47,691 nt of DNA from Candidatus Uhrbacteria bacterium (GCA_018673485.1 JABHCP010000019.1:1-47691), one strand, 5' to 3'. Positions 8,418 to 18,820 are shown, numbered from the stretch's first letter. Made by a program: numbers and translations. The notes: generated from the letters alone by a model not told the origin.

Positions 8418-8634
8418 AAACCCCTGCCTACCGGCAGGCAGGCCCAGACTCACTTTCTTTGTTCGCCTCAAAGAAAGTAAGCAAAGCCATGGCGGAGCCA
8501 GGTCCGGCTCCGCCGGAAAAAAGCCTTTTCAGAGTGTCCCACGGCCACGGGGAATGCTACGGCCTGCAGTCAATGTTTTTGGATTACTATGAATGGACTG
8601 ATTGCCAGTTCGGTCGGCACTTCGACAGGCTCAG
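8418..8634. repeat. Intergenic cluster of short dispersed repeats
   Basis: CCTGCCTACCGGCAGGCAGG, ACTTTCTTTG-ttcgcct-CAAAGAAAGT, TTCGACAGGCTCAG (8621-8634, also at 26-39). Confidence 0.65.
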
Positions 8635-8773
8635 TATTTACAACAGGCTCCCTCTCAGACGGAGTGGTTTGACAATGAATGGACGGGGACTAACTACTTA
8701 AACATTGCCGGGGGGACTTAGATTGAAACATATATACCGCCTTTCGACGGTTTTATTAAAAGTTTTCTATATG

Positions 8774-10174
8774 TTAAAGCGCGGCTATGGCCTCAGAATA
8801 TGTTGGGAACGCATGCAACATACTTTCAAGCTTTACAAACTTAACATTTAAATGCATCGCGAGTGCCAGCTCATGGATCACTTCCCCTGACCTCTCACCA
8901 ATCATTTGAGCGCCCAGCACTTTACCCGTCTTCTTATCAAGAACAACTTTTAACAACCCTTTGCGTTTATTCTCTGCCACAGCTCGCCCCAAAGCACCAA
9001 CCGGAAATGATCTTATATCTATTTTTAGATTCTTATCGTTTGCTTCTTTAGCGGTAATGCCAACCGAGGCAATCTCGTGATGTGCGAATGTGGCCCTTGG
9101 AACAACTCGATTATCAACTGACTTTATCTTGCGCTGCGTAGAACTAACGTTCCAACCTGCAATCTCCCCATCTCTGTGCGCAGTATGCGTTAATTGCATC
9201 CCCCACGTCATATCACCCGCTACAAAAATGTGCTTTTGTGACGTCTGCAGTTTTTTGTTTATCACTACTCGATCGCGATCATCTATCTTAACTTTTGCTT
9301 TTTGAATATTCAATCCGTCTATATTTGATTTCTTTCCTGCCGCAATTATCAATTTATCGACAACGACCTTTGCTCTGGTTTCATCCTTAACCTGATATAC
9401 GAGCTCCACCTTAGCTCCTAGCTTCTTCACTGAAAGAACTTTGGAACTTGCAAATAAATTAACTCCATCTTTTTTCATTTGATCCATGGCCAGCATCGCA
9501 ATCTCTTCATCTTCAAAACTCAAGATATGCGGCGCTATCTCGAACAAATGCACTTTTGTGCCTATCATGCTAAAGAATGTGGCAAACTCAGTACCGACCG
9601 GGCCACCGCCAATAATCGCCACTGACCGTGGCTGTGACTTAAGCGCCACCACATCTTTGTACGTTAAGTAAGGCACCGTATCCAGTCCATCAACCGGTGG
9701 TGGATTATCTACCACACCCGTAGCTATCACAATGCTTTTAGCCTTAATTTTGTTACTACCAACCTTTACTGTGTGCGGATCGACAAAAGTCGCCGAGCCC
9801 ATGATTAATTCCACCTCATTCTCTAATAAAACTTTGCCCAATCTTTGTCCATTGCCGGTAATCGTATTTACAACTGCACGCTTATACTGCATTGCTTTGG
9901 AAAAACTATAGCCCAATTCAGTTGCAGAAACTCCGTACATCGGATACTCATTTTTTGCTAAATAATATGCCTTAGCTGTTGTAATCATCGCCTTGGTAGG
10001 AATACATGCATAATTCGGACACTCGCCACCTAACTTATCCTTCTCAACTAAAATAACAGACTTGCCACGACTTTTAGCAGTTAATGCCGAGCTTATTCCA
10101 GCTGATCCGCCACCGATCACTAAAACATCAATTATCTTAGTTCTAGATTTTTTTACACTCTTCCTCCTTGGCAT
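8774..10174 (-). CDS. FAD-dependent pyridine nucleotide-disulfide oxidoreductase (mercuric reductase/lipoamide dehydrogenase-like)
   Basis: GGGSAGISSALTAKSRGKSVILVEKDKLGGECPNYACIPTKAMI; GGGPVGTEFA; C-term HAFPTYSE. Confidence 0.9.
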   Translation of the reverse strand: MPRRKSVKKSRTKIIDVLVIGGGSAGISSALTAKSRGKSVILVEKDKLGGECPNYACIPTKAMITTAKAYYLAKNEYPMYGVSATELGYSFSKAMQYKRAVVNTITGNGQRLGKVLLENEVELIMGSATFVDPHTVKVGSNKIKAKSIVIATGVVDNPPPVDGLDTVPYLTYKDVVALKSQPRSVAIIGGGPVGTEFATFFSMIGTKVHLFEIAPHILSFEDEEIAMLAMDQMKKDGVNLFASSKVLSVKKLGAKVELVYQVKDETRAKVVVDKLIIAAGKKSNIDGLNIQKAKVKIDDRDRVVINKKLQTSQKHIFVAGDMTWGMQLTHTAHRDGEIAGWNVSSTQRKIKSVDNRVVPRATFAHHEIASVGITAKEANDKNLKIDIRSFPVGALGRAVAENKRKGLLKVVLDKKTGKVLGAQMIGERSGEVIHELALAMHLNVKFVKLESMLHAFPTYSEAIAAL

Positions 10175-10176
10175 AA

Positions 10177-11178
10177 TTATTCAAAAATATTTATTCCTTT
10201 CAACCAAAGCCTATCCTCGCCTTGTACCTTCATATAATACCACCACTCCACTCCCCAAAGATAAATCTCATCAACCCCGATTTGCTTTGCAAACACCATA
10301 CTAGCCTCCATATCCTCTGCTGGGAACATTTTGTAAAGCTCATCTATGGAATTATCTATATCTCCGATATCTTCAGGAATCCATGGCTCCATTTGTAATT
10401 CTGAAACTATTACTTTATCGACAAAAGGCTCGGCTAATATTTTTTGCAATGTGTAAATCATCGGTGAGTGAGGAAATATGAAAGATCCAATACTCTTATT
10501 CCAAACTTCTCTATAAAGACTGAATCCCAATACATCCACATTCCACGTTCGTAAAAACCATAATGACTGCTCACCGCTAGTTGTTGACTGAATATCATGA
10601 CTCGGATCAAGCAACCTTACAAACCTTACGGTCTGCTCAAATCGATCAGGGTCAGGTGCTGGACATTCGCCAAAAGGAAAAAATGGTTCGTTTTCAACCT
10701 GCCAACGCTCAAGCGCACTGTGATCGCGGTATCTCTCAACAACCGTCTCGATCATCAAAAAGAAACTTTCCTCAAAAGCTACCTCATCAGATTCCTGAGC
10801 CCAACTTGGAATAAAGCACTCAGGCCACCTAGGAACCTTCAAGCCAACAACTAAAGTAACATCGATCCCTTCTTGTGCCGCCCTATCCATCAAATAATCA
10901 ACCTCTTGGAAATCATATTCACCACGCACGGCCTCTATCTCATCCCAATACACCGGAATTCGTAAAGCTTCTAAACCCTCAAGGTCTGCTAAAATTGCCT
11001 CATACGTCCCCTCTACATCAAGCCCTAAATACTCGGTATAATGAGTAGAAAACGACGCTCCTACCTTTGGATCTCGTTCATGAGTTAAAGATCCGAATAC
11101 CACGCCGAATAAAAGAACAGCTAAAACAAAAACAGCTGTTATAGCAACAAGTCGCTTAAGCTGTTTTCTTCTGGCCAT
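10177..11178 (-). CDS. Membrane-anchored glycoside-hydrolase-like TIM-barrel protein
   Basis: N-terminal TM; IPVYWDEIEAVRGEYDFQEVDYLMDRAAQEGIDVTLVVG, WQVENEPF. Confidence 0.65.
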   Translation of the reverse strand: MARRKQLKRLVAITAVFVLAVLLFGVVFGSLTHERDPKVGASFSTHYTEYLGLDVEGTYEAILADLEGLEALRIPVYWDEIEAVRGEYDFQEVDYLMDRAAQEGIDVTLVVGLKVPRWPECFIPSWAQESDEVAFEESFFLMIETVVERYRDHSALERWQVENEPFFPFGECPAPDPDRFEQTVRFVRLLDPSHDIQSTTSGEQSLWFLRTWNVDVLGFSLYREVWNKSIGSFIFPHSPMIYTLQKILAEPFVDKVIVSELQMEPWIPEDIGDIDNSIDELYKMFPAEDMEASMVFAKQIGVDEIYLWGVEWWYYMKVQGEDRLWLKGINIFE

Positions 11179-11195
11179 ATCCCCCTAAGTGATTA

Positions 11196-12770
11196 TTAGA
11201 TGTCTTCTTTCTTTTCTTTGATAAACGCTAGCCATTCCTCGATAAATCGAACCGCAACCTTAAATGGCGACTCGATGATAAAATCAAAGAAATAAATAAA
11301 CACGTTAATCTTGGAAACTTTTAATGACAGCCACCTACCAAAATGTACAATTGGCAAAACTATAATGTCGAAAATAGATCCAAACACTCCTCGTCTTTGT
11401 GGAGACAGCACCACGTCGCGGGTTGAAGCACGAATGCGAATTCCAAAGAACGTCACCAATGACAAGAAGAATAGGAACAAACCGATTGAAAAAGCATTGA
11501 ATCCAAATTGATATAAAGCAAAACCAATAATTCCATAAACAAGAACTAAAACTAATGCATAGACAAAGCTAAAAATAGTTGACCATGTGCCAAAACGATC
11601 TTTTCTAATTCTAAAGCTTAAGAAGTCATGGTTGGCACCAACAACGAGCGCCCGTACTACATCTTTATAATCATCTGCGTTACGTCTCTCTGCAACTACA
11701 ACAGTCATCCCAATGAACGCCAAAAGTAGTGGATGGAATAAGATATTGATAAGCAGTGGCACAACAAACAGCTCACCATGCAAAATCAAATCGTAAGGAA
11801 CTTCCAGTATCACTGCTAAGGCCATCTTTGTTATAAACAAGAAAAGCACAGCACGAAGCACGGTTCGTCGAAGCTTTGTCCGGAATAACTTTGTTCTCTT
11901 TTTTAAGGCCTTCCAAATTGAACGTCCAAATAGATCTGGTTCAGACTCAACAAATGTTTTAAAATCTAGTGGATTTTCTTCAATGACATCTTGCAAGGTT
12001 CTAAATACTCCAGCCTGACGTCGCAATTTCTGCGAAAGTTTCTCCACTAACGGATGTTCAATTTGACTGTCGATTGTGCTAATTACAGAATCTAACCCTT
12101 CAGCGATTTCAGCAATCTGAGAAACATTAGAGCTCCCCGACCACTCTGGATAATACAAAGTCAGGGTTCTATAGCGAAGCGTTGATCTATCTGATTTTAA
12201 CAATGTCTTGTGAACAGCAATGTACAAAAGCAAATCCTTTTGCTCCTCGGTTGCAACTATTCCAGGATCCCACTCGCTACGGGTACGCATCTGCTCGTAC
12301 ATGTACCCAACTGTAAGCTCTTCATTTTTGTGCGATACTACAGCGTAATCCAATTCATTGGCGATAATGTCGAGTACAAATTGAAAGGCGAACTCAGGTT
12401 TGTTTGTTTTCTCTACACCATCCAATAACGGCCCGTATTTCAAAAATACAGGACGCAACTCATCAACAAACTTAACTGGCACCTGCTTATTTGGAAGATA
12501 CTTTGCCCAAACCAACTCACGCAACAAATTCTCTGCCATATCCTCAAGCGGCATATCGCTACCCAAAAAACGTCGTAGAATACGAGCTATCGCATTACGT
12601 CGCAGCAAATGGTCGTCCTGATATTCAAGCGTAGTTCGAACCCGCTCATACAGTGACGCAGCTGTGCTAGCTGGCGCGCTCACCTCAATAGTTTCTGCAC
12701 CTTCCTCAAGTGGCAAAGCGCCTTTTGAAGTTTGAATGGCGTGCGCTAGTTGTAACATTCTCTCGGACAT
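11196..12770 (-). CDS. Conserved multi-TM hypothetical protein
   Basis: 524 aa, several hydrophobic segments. Confidence 0.65.
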   Translation of the reverse strand: MSERMLQLAHAIQTSKGALPLEEGAETIEVSAPASTAASLYERVRTTLEYQDDHLLRRNAIARILRRFLGSDMPLEDMAENLLRELVWAKYLPNKQVPVKFVDELRPVFLKYGPLLDGVEKTNKPEFAFQFVLDIIANELDYAVVSHKNEELTVGYMYEQMRTRSEWDPGIVATEEQKDLLLYIAVHKTLLKSDRSTLRYRTLTLYYPEWSGSSNVSQIAEIAEGLDSVISTIDSQIEHPLVEKLSQKLRRQAGVFRTLQDVIEENPLDFKTFVESEPDLFGRSIWKALKKRTKLFRTKLRRTVLRAVLFLFITKMALAVILEVPYDLILHGELFVVPLLINILFHPLLLAFIGMTVVVAERRNADDYKDVVRALVVGANHDFLSFRIRKDRFGTWSTIFSFVYALVLVLVYGIIGFALYQFGFNAFSIGLFLFFLSLVTFFGIRIRASTRDVVLSPQRRGVFGSIFDIIVLPIVHFGRWLSLKVSKINVFIYFFDFIIESPFKVAVRFIEEWLAFIKEKKEDI

Positions 12771-12779
12771 AGTTTGGTA

Positions 12780-13505
12780 TTAGAAAAAAGTCCTATCTTT
12801 TGAATCCTTAATCAAATCGTAAGCCTCTTTAGCAGTGTTAACAATTGTAAACATATCTAAGTCACCTGCAGATATTGTTTCGAATTTTTCAAGCTGAATT
12901 TTTGTGAGCCAATCAAACAAGCCATCCCAGTATTCTTTACCGACCAAAACTATTGGAATCTTTTCTGACTTGCCAGTTTGAATCAATGTCAAAATTTCGA
13001 ATAGTTCATCCATTGTTCCAAAGCCTCCTGGGAAATAAACATATGCCTGAGCTGAAGCTGCTAAAATTACTTTCCGAGTGAAAAAATAATGAAATGCTCT
13101 GGAATGATTGACATATGGGTTAATGCGCTGCTCCATCGGAAGCTGAATATTAATACCAACAGACTTACCGCCAGACTCGTAAGCACCACGATTTGCCGCC
13201 TCCATGATTCCTGGGCCGCCACCGGTTACTACAGTAAAATTATTTTTTCCAAGCATAGCGCCGAGCTCAACAGCTTCTTGATACCACTTAGTGTCAGGAG
13301 TTAATCTAGCTGACCCAAAAATAGTAACTTCATTATCTAGCTCCGAGAGGAATTGAAACCCCTCAACGAACTCTGCCATTATTCTGAAAATTCGCCACGT
13401 GATATCTGACATTCTTGGGGCCTCACCAGCCGCCTTGCATTGCTGCGCCTCTTCAGGCGTTAGCGGTATTCTTGCTGTATTTTTCTCCTTCTTTATTTTT
13501 ACCAT
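12780..13505 (-). CDS. LOG-family / TIGR00730 Rossmann-fold protein
   Basis: VVTGGGPGIMEAANRGAYESGGKSVGINI, VYFPGGFGTMDELFEILTLIQTGK. Confidence 0.92.
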   Translation of the reverse strand: MVKIKKEKNTARIPLTPEEAQQCKAAGEAPRMSDITWRIFRIMAEFVEGFQFLSELDNEVTIFGSARLTPDTKWYQEAVELGAMLGKNNFTVVTGGGPGIMEAANRGAYESGGKSVGINIQLPMEQRINPYVNHSRAFHYFFTRKVILAASAQAYVYFPGGFGTMDELFEILTLIQTGKSEKIPIVLVGKEYWDGLFDWLTKIQLEKFETISAGDLDMFTIVNTAKEAYDLIKDSKDRTFF

Positions 13506-13643
13506 AATAATATTTATCTTTGCTTTATTTTACCACGAATTGTGCTCAATACATACGAATTAATCCCGAACTCCACTACTAGATTGACAAGGTGATATTT
13601 TTTGATACGCTTGCAGTCCACCCGCACCAGCCCAGGAGACAAC

Positions 13644-13787
13644 GTGCCAACAAAACATGACATCATCATACCGGTTGTTCATGAAACTCCCGGACCTGGT
13701 GCCATCATGGGCATCTTGATACCACTATCAATCGCTGCAACGATCATCGTGCACTGGCTAAGTGGTGATCTCGACTTCATCTTCTAG
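13644..13787 (+). CDS. 47-aa single-TM protein (GTG start)
   Basis: AGGAGA RBS then GTG; TTGACA at 13584-13589; MPTKHDIIIPVVHETPGPGAIMGILIPLSIAATIIVHWLSGDLDFIF; terminator follows. Confidence 0.6.
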   Translation: MPTKHDIIIPVVHETPGPGAIMGILIPLSIAATIIVHWLSGDLDFIF

Positions 13788-13805
13788 GAACTCTCTTCCC
13801 GACCT

Positions 13806-13830
13806 AAACCCCGCATCTCATGCGGGGTTT
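13806..13830 (+). terminator. Rho-independent terminator
   Basis: AAACCCCGCATCTCATGCGGGGTTT. Confidence 0.75.
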
Positions 13831-13851
13831 GCAGCTTTTTGATTTTCAATA

Positions 13852-14700
13852 TTATTCATCTAACTTTGCGCGGGCACTCATATCAACATATACTCCTCGA
13901 TCCCCAAGATACAATGGCAGTTCATAATCATCAACTACAATAATCGAATCAGATTCGAGCATTCCCGCATTGTGAAGCGCGACCATTTTTCCTGCTTGTG
14001 ATTCGGATATAGATCCGAGCAATCCCATCAAACGATCTGCCTCCTCTTGAGCTTCAAGCTCTGGAAGCAGGTCATCAGCCGCCACCATAAGATCTTCTGC
14101 TGCTGATCTCGTATCAAGCATCGCGCTTCGCAATTCCGCTGGAATATTACGCTGTGATGACATAAGTAAATCCTTACTCAACTCCCAGCGCTCGTTTATT
14201 GTATCGATGATCTCTTTATTACCAGGACTCTCCCAATTCTTTCTGTCAGTGAGCAAACCATGCTGTGCATTCTGATATCGAGATTTAATCAACTCCAGCA
14301 TTGGCAAAAATGTTGGACGGAAAATGAAATCATAATTTTTATCATTCTGACCCATCGTGTCATCTATATCCCAAAGAATATTGATTAGATCATCATCTTT
14401 GTGTTTACTTAGAGCCTCGCAAACTTTAAGAACGAATCTCCGCTCGCGTACATGCTCTTCATCTGATAGCTCGATACTACCCAATACTTCCCAAAACTCC
14501 TGTGAGAGCTCGGTTTCAACTGGATCAGTGTCTTCGCGCTTTTCGTACTTAACTAAAAAACCAAATTCACCAGCCTCAATCTCTGCAAGCTCGGCTAGCG
14601 CTTCTCGCTCACTTTCCCTTGCTCTTTCAAGCATTTTTGCATCGCGAGCAGCTTCTCGCGCCGCCCTACGAGCCTCTGAATCTTGTACTGGTGTGTCCAT
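13852..14700 (-). CDS. HAD-superfamily-like hypothetical protein
   Basis: NILWDIDDTMG (motif I-like) and SIIVVDDYEL (motif IV-like). Confidence 0.45.
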   Translation of the reverse strand: MDTPVQDSEARRAAREAARDAKMLERARESEREALAELAEIEAGEFGFLVKYEKREDTDPVETELSQEFWEVLGSIELSDEEHVRERRFVLKVCEALSKHKDDDLINILWDIDDTMGQNDKNYDFIFRPTFLPMLELIKSRYQNAQHGLLTDRKNWESPGNKEIIDTINERWELSKDLLMSSQRNIPAELRSAMLDTRSAAEDLMVAADDLLPELEAQEEADRLMGLLGSISESQAGKMVALHNAGMLESDSIIVVDDYELPLYLGDRGVYVDMSARAKLDE

Positions 14701-14725
14701 AATCTTATTTTATATTTCACGATCT

Positions 14726-16444
14726 CTACCACGACCCTCCGCCTCCGCCTCCGAATCCTCCGCCAGATGACCCTCCACCGCCTGATGCGCCGGTTGAGTT
14801 TGGTGTTGAGGTAGCTGAACGAATCGAACTTGTGATTGAATTAAATTCTCCAGATGATGCGAGAACCATGAGTGGCATGTGCCCAGTGTACCAATCAGGG
14901 GCAGCTTGACTCACACCCTCGAATGTCTTAGCCCACTTCTGTACATCGTCAAATGCAATTGCGTAAGGCAAATAATCTGCAAAAATGTTCTCCTTCTCAT
15001 GCCAAGCACTGCGATACCGCTCAGCCGTGTGCATGAATTCCTTGAACCCAAGGATCTTTCTTTTAACTTCCAGTCCCTCAGGAGTCAGTGCTGGCATCAA
15101 AAATCCCAAAATCATTATCCCGATTCCGGATACTACGCCACACACTATGCTAAACAGGCCAAAGAAAGTTGGCACAATAACAACACTTAAACCACACAAA
15201 ATAAATCCGCCAATAATCACAGCACCTTGGCGCGCGAATGAATGCTCAACATAATAACCTTCTTGAACAACCCACTGCTGAACTATCTTACGCAATTCTA
15301 TTAACTTCTTTTTTTGAATTGTTCCCTTAATCCTAGAAAGTGGCTGCGGCTCCTTCCTTCCTTTGAATAAAATTTCATACAATTGTGCGTGCGCGACATC
15401 AAGCCCTTCCGGACCATCCTTAGGATGAAGAATGACCTCTGGACCCCGTCGAAGCAATTTAAATGCCTTATCTAGCTCCTGAGTCTCAACAGACAAGGCA
15501 CCGTCCACTGCCATCTGCACAATCATCGTTGCGAACAAATCCTTTTTTGGTTTTCCAAAAGCCATCCAACCCGCATAAACTGCTTTGATTCCAAGTGGCG
15601 GCTCATACTCAGCAATAATGCTGCGCGTCATCTTTGGATCTCTGCCATATCTCCACCACATCCAAAATGTAAGTACAAGTAATATTATCGGAACCAAGCC
15701 AAACCAATTATCAAGCACCAACCAAACAAATCTTTCAAATGCAGTAGGCTCATATATAAACCCCTTAGTGAACCCAACCGCAACTGTTAGAAAATCCTCA
15801 GCCTGAAACTGAGCAGTGTCACCCCGATCAAATTTTGTACAATCTTGTGCGGTAGACCCCAAAAAACCCGTGTAACACTCAAACTGCTCAACCACAGCTC
15901 CATCTGGCAAGATGATTGTCGCCGAGGTGTGATCGATAGGCACTTCCCACTCATCGCCTGTAACATTCCAATAAAACTCATCGTAATCATCAAAATACAA
16001 AAACACACGATCAACAGTGTAGGTTATTTCGTATGTATGGCTCTCAGTAATATAACGATCTGGATCTCCAATGCGAATGTTTACGTCACTGTATCCATAA
16101 GTTCGCTCAGTCTGCGCTGACCCGCCATCTTGCAAGACACTCAGAATATCCAAGTCTGTTTTATAGCTATTTCCGTATGAGTCAGTGTAACGTGTCGGAA
16201 TCTCACGATAAATTCCATGTTTTTCAATATTAAAAGTAGTATCAATCGTTTCAATTACAGTTATCGATGCATCTTCGTGAATCTGAACAACTGAGTCGAA
16301 GGAATCGATGGACCAGGTTGCAGCCTGTGTTGATACAGGCAGTAGTAAGTAGGTAGTAGCCAGTAGGAATGCAACGCTAATACAAATACCTATTCTTGTT
16401 GGCGACGTGCTCTTCAAATGTTGTAGCATAGATTGTTTCTCCAT
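14726..16444 (-). CDS. DUF2207 membrane protein
   Basis: WSIDSFDSVVQIHEDASITVIETIDTTF...GIYREIPTRY; Gly-rich C-term GGGGSSGGGFGGGGGGSW. Confidence 0.85.
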   Translation of the reverse strand: MEKQSMLQHLKSTSPTRIGICISVAFLLATTYLLLPVSTQAATWSIDSFDSVVQIHEDASITVIETIDTTFNIEKHGIYREIPTRYTDSYGNSYKTDLDILSVLQDGGSAQTERTYGYSDVNIRIGDPDRYITESHTYEITYTVDRVFLYFDDYDEFYWNVTGDEWEVPIDHTSATIILPDGAVVEQFECYTGFLGSTAQDCTKFDRGDTAQFQAEDFLTVAVGFTKGFIYEPTAFERFVWLVLDNWFGLVPIILLVLTFWMWWRYGRDPKMTRSIIAEYEPPLGIKAVYAGWMAFGKPKKDLFATMIVQMAVDGALSVETQELDKAFKLLRRGPEVILHPKDGPEGLDVAHAQLYEILFKGRKEPQPLSRIKGTIQKKKLIELRKIVQQWVVQEGYYVEHSFARQGAVIIGGFILCGLSVVIVPTFFGLFSIVCGVVSGIGIMILGFLMPALTPEGLEVKRKILGFKEFMHTAERYRSAWHEKENIFADYLPYAIAFDDVQKWAKTFEGVSQAAPDWYTGHMPLMVLASSGEFNSITSSIRSATSTPNSTGASGGGGSSGGGFGGGGGGSW

Positions 16445-17438
16445 CAGGAGTTGCTAAAAAGTAATAGTAATTTGTTGATGCTGGATGCATTGCAGCCTCC
16501 AATGCTGCAAACCCCGGGCTAGCAATCGGCCCCGGTGGCAAACTAGCGTACATATACGTGTTGTAAGGTGAATCTATTCCAAGATCCTCAGCTGAGACCG
16601 CGGGGTCATCATTTCCTGTGATGTAATTAACTGTCGCGCATGATTGAAGTGCCATGCCGGTGTTCAGCCTATTTTGAAAAATTCCCGAAACGATCTTCAT
16701 GTCGTCAGAGGTTGGAACCTCTTTCTCAATAACAGACGCCAGCGTTATCAACTCGTGTATCGTATCAAAACTTACATCGGAATATATTTGCTCCGCACTA
16801 TGATAGCCCTCTACGCCGTAAGATTTGACGACATTGGCAACCATCTCATCAGCCATAGTTGTTACGATATCCTCCGCTGTAGCGTCTGGATAGAATCTGT
16901 AAGTGTCGGGGAATAGATATCCCTCCAGATCAACAGAATCGGGCTTATTTACTCGAATAAAGTCAGAGCTCTGTTCCAGTGGTGAGCTAACTCCAATCCA
17001 ATAATCCCAGTCTTCTTGTGTAATTTCGAACTTAGACATAACGACCTCGCCGATTTGATCAAGTGAGTATCCTTCTGGAATCGTCATTGAAATATCAGCA
17101 CCAGCTGTGTACTCGGTCATCATGTCGATTAAATTTGCATAGCTAATCTTTGGCTGAAGCTGATAAACACCAGCGCGAATTGATCCAGCTGACCCATCAA
17201 GCTTTGCGTAGACTGTAAACCAAAAATCTGACGCAATAAGGCCTTGCTCTTCAAGCGCATCGGCAGCAGCGGAAAAACTAGTTCCCTGCTCGATCTCAAA
17301 TAAGACTGGGTCAATCTCACTGCTTGGGTCCTGAATCCAAAATCTGTAAGACTGTGTTGTAATTGTAATAAATACAATCGCGATCAAAATCGCTACCGCT
17401 ATCAAACTTGCAAATATTTTTTTCATTATATTATTCAT
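16377..17438 (-). CDS. mltG: Endolytic transglycosylase MltG (YceG-like)
   Basis: IPEGYSLDQIGEVV, LEGYLFPDTYRF, LASVIEKEVP, IFQNRLNTGMALQSCATVNY, SPYNTYMYASLPPGPIASPG. Confidence 0.95.
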   Translation of the reverse strand: MNNIMKKIFASLIAVAILIAIVFITITTQSYRFWIQDPSSEIDPVLFEIEQGTSFSAAADALEEQGLIASDFWFTVYAKLDGSAGSIRAGVYQLQPKISYANLIDMMTEYTAGADISMTIPEGYSLDQIGEVVMSKFEITQEDWDYWIGVSSPLEQSSDFIRVNKPDSVDLEGYLFPDTYRFYPDATAEDIVTTMADEMVANVVKSYGVEGYHSAEQIYSDVSFDTIHELITLASVIEKEVPTSDDMKIVSGIFQNRLNTGMALQSCATVNYITGNDDPAVSAEDLGIDSPYNTYMYASLPPGPIASPGFAALEAAMHPASTNYYYFLATPDGETIYATTFEEHVANKNRYLY

Positions 17439-17443
17439 ATCAA

Positions 17444-18010
17444 CTATTCTCGTAAAAATAACATTTCAAAGAAGCTAGCCATACACAATGAACCCATCAA
17501 GATAAACAACACATCAAACCCAGCCCAATTCACAACGATACCTCCCACAATAGCGCCTGCAAACATCGTAAAATAACGAACCGACTCAAATGAGCCCCAC
17601 TCTGCCTGCTCTTCTGCTTTATTTATATTATTAGCGAATAATGCATCGAAAGAAGGATAAATGATTGCATCAGCTAAACCTAAGAATATCTGAATTAGGA
17701 TAAGGTGCCAAAATGAGAAAGCGAAAATTAATGAAAAATACCCCAAGCCTATCATCAAATACCCCACTGTTAAAAGACGTTTATTGCAATTTAGCTTACC
17801 AATCAATCTATTAATAGAAAGTGATCCCAGACTTGCGGTAAGATAAAAAACTGACACTATGATGGAAACGTGCAACACGGATCCCCCCATCGAATTAATA
17901 AAAAGTGCATAAATTGGGACAAGCATGAACGTAGAAAGCATGACCAAACTATTGATAATTAAGTACGCATGCCTCGCCCTATTCTTTTTTTTCTTGAATG
18001 AAAAAAACAT
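17444..18010 (-). CDS. Half-size (about 6 TM) MFS-like protein
   Basis: 188 aa; clear paralog of 27182..27760. Confidence 0.8.
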   Translation of the reverse strand: MFFSFKKKKNRARHAYLIINSLVMLSTFMLVPIYALFINSMGGSVLHVSIIVSVFYLTASLGSLSINRLIGKLNCNKRLLTVGYLMIGLGYFSLIFAFSFWHLILIQIFLGLADAIIYPSFDALFANNINKAEEQAEWGSFESVRYFTMFAGAIVGGIVVNWAGFDVLFILMGSLCMASFFEMLFLRE

Positions 18011-18018
18011 ATATTATT

Positions 18019-18774
18019 TTAAATATCAATTAAAAGATTATCTTCAATGAATTTAGCCACTCGATCTAATCGTTCGTGAGTTCCGGAATCAAACCAAGGT
18101 TCAGTTGCATGATAGAATCCAAGATCATTATTACTCTTGTCTAACAAAGGCCAGATGTCAGCTTCGTTGGAGATTGGAGATTGCTCGGGAATTAAATCTT
18201 TAACTTGTGGTGTCATTATATACCAACCGGATGAAACGAATATCGAATCACGATCTTTAAGGTGTGGCGTGCACTCACTTCGATCAACATAATTTGTAAG
18301 TTGCTCCTTCTGATCATCGTGCAACAAAACCTCATAAGCCGCATGTTTATCAACCGGAATTTCTATCGCCGCGATTGTAGCTGCGCCATCGATCTTTTTG
18401 TGCCTACCCATAAACTCAGCCAAGTCGATCCAAAAAAGATTGTCAGCATTTGCGAGAATGAACTGATCATCAAGTTGGTCCCAATCGACCAACTGACTCC
18501 AACCTCCAGTTCCCATCGGCTCGGGTTCCACAAGATACGAAATCTGCATTCCAAAATCAGACCCATCACCAAAATGATCCTTGATCTGATCGCCCATGTG
18601 AGCAACAGCTAAAGCAACATTGGTAATTCCGTGATTTTTAAGATGTTCAAGAACATATTCAATCATCGGCCGGCCGTGAATCGGCACCATTGGCTTTGGG
18701 CAATTATCAGTTAAAGGCGCCAGCCTTGTGCCCCTTCCGCCAGCTAGTAAAATTGCTTGAATTTTCTCATTCAT
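18019..18774 (-). CDS. Sugar-phosphate nucleotidyltransferase
   Basis: MNEKIQAILLAGGRGTRLAPLTDNCPKPMVPIHGRPMIEYVLEHL. Confidence 0.92.
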   Translation of the reverse strand: MNEKIQAILLAGGRGTRLAPLTDNCPKPMVPIHGRPMIEYVLEHLKNHGITNVALAVAHMGDQIKDHFGDGSDFGMQISYLVEPEPMGTGGWSQLVDWDQLDDQFILANADNLFWIDLAEFMGRHKKIDGAATIAAIEIPVDKHAAYEVLLHDDQKEQLTNYVDRSECTPHLKDRDSIFVSSGWYIMTPQVKDLIPEQSPISNEADIWPLLDKSNNDLGFYHATEPWFDSGTHERLDRVAKFIEDNLLIDI

Positions 18775-18820
18775 AATAGAAATATTGTAACTTTTTGACC
18801 CAATTGTGTCGAATAATTTC

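Noticed and set aside
8357-8701. 114-aa plus ORF with repeat-like composition (SQTPAYRQAGPDSLSLFASKKVSK)
   Set aside because: It is a translation of dispersed intergenic repeats; no RBS or family support.
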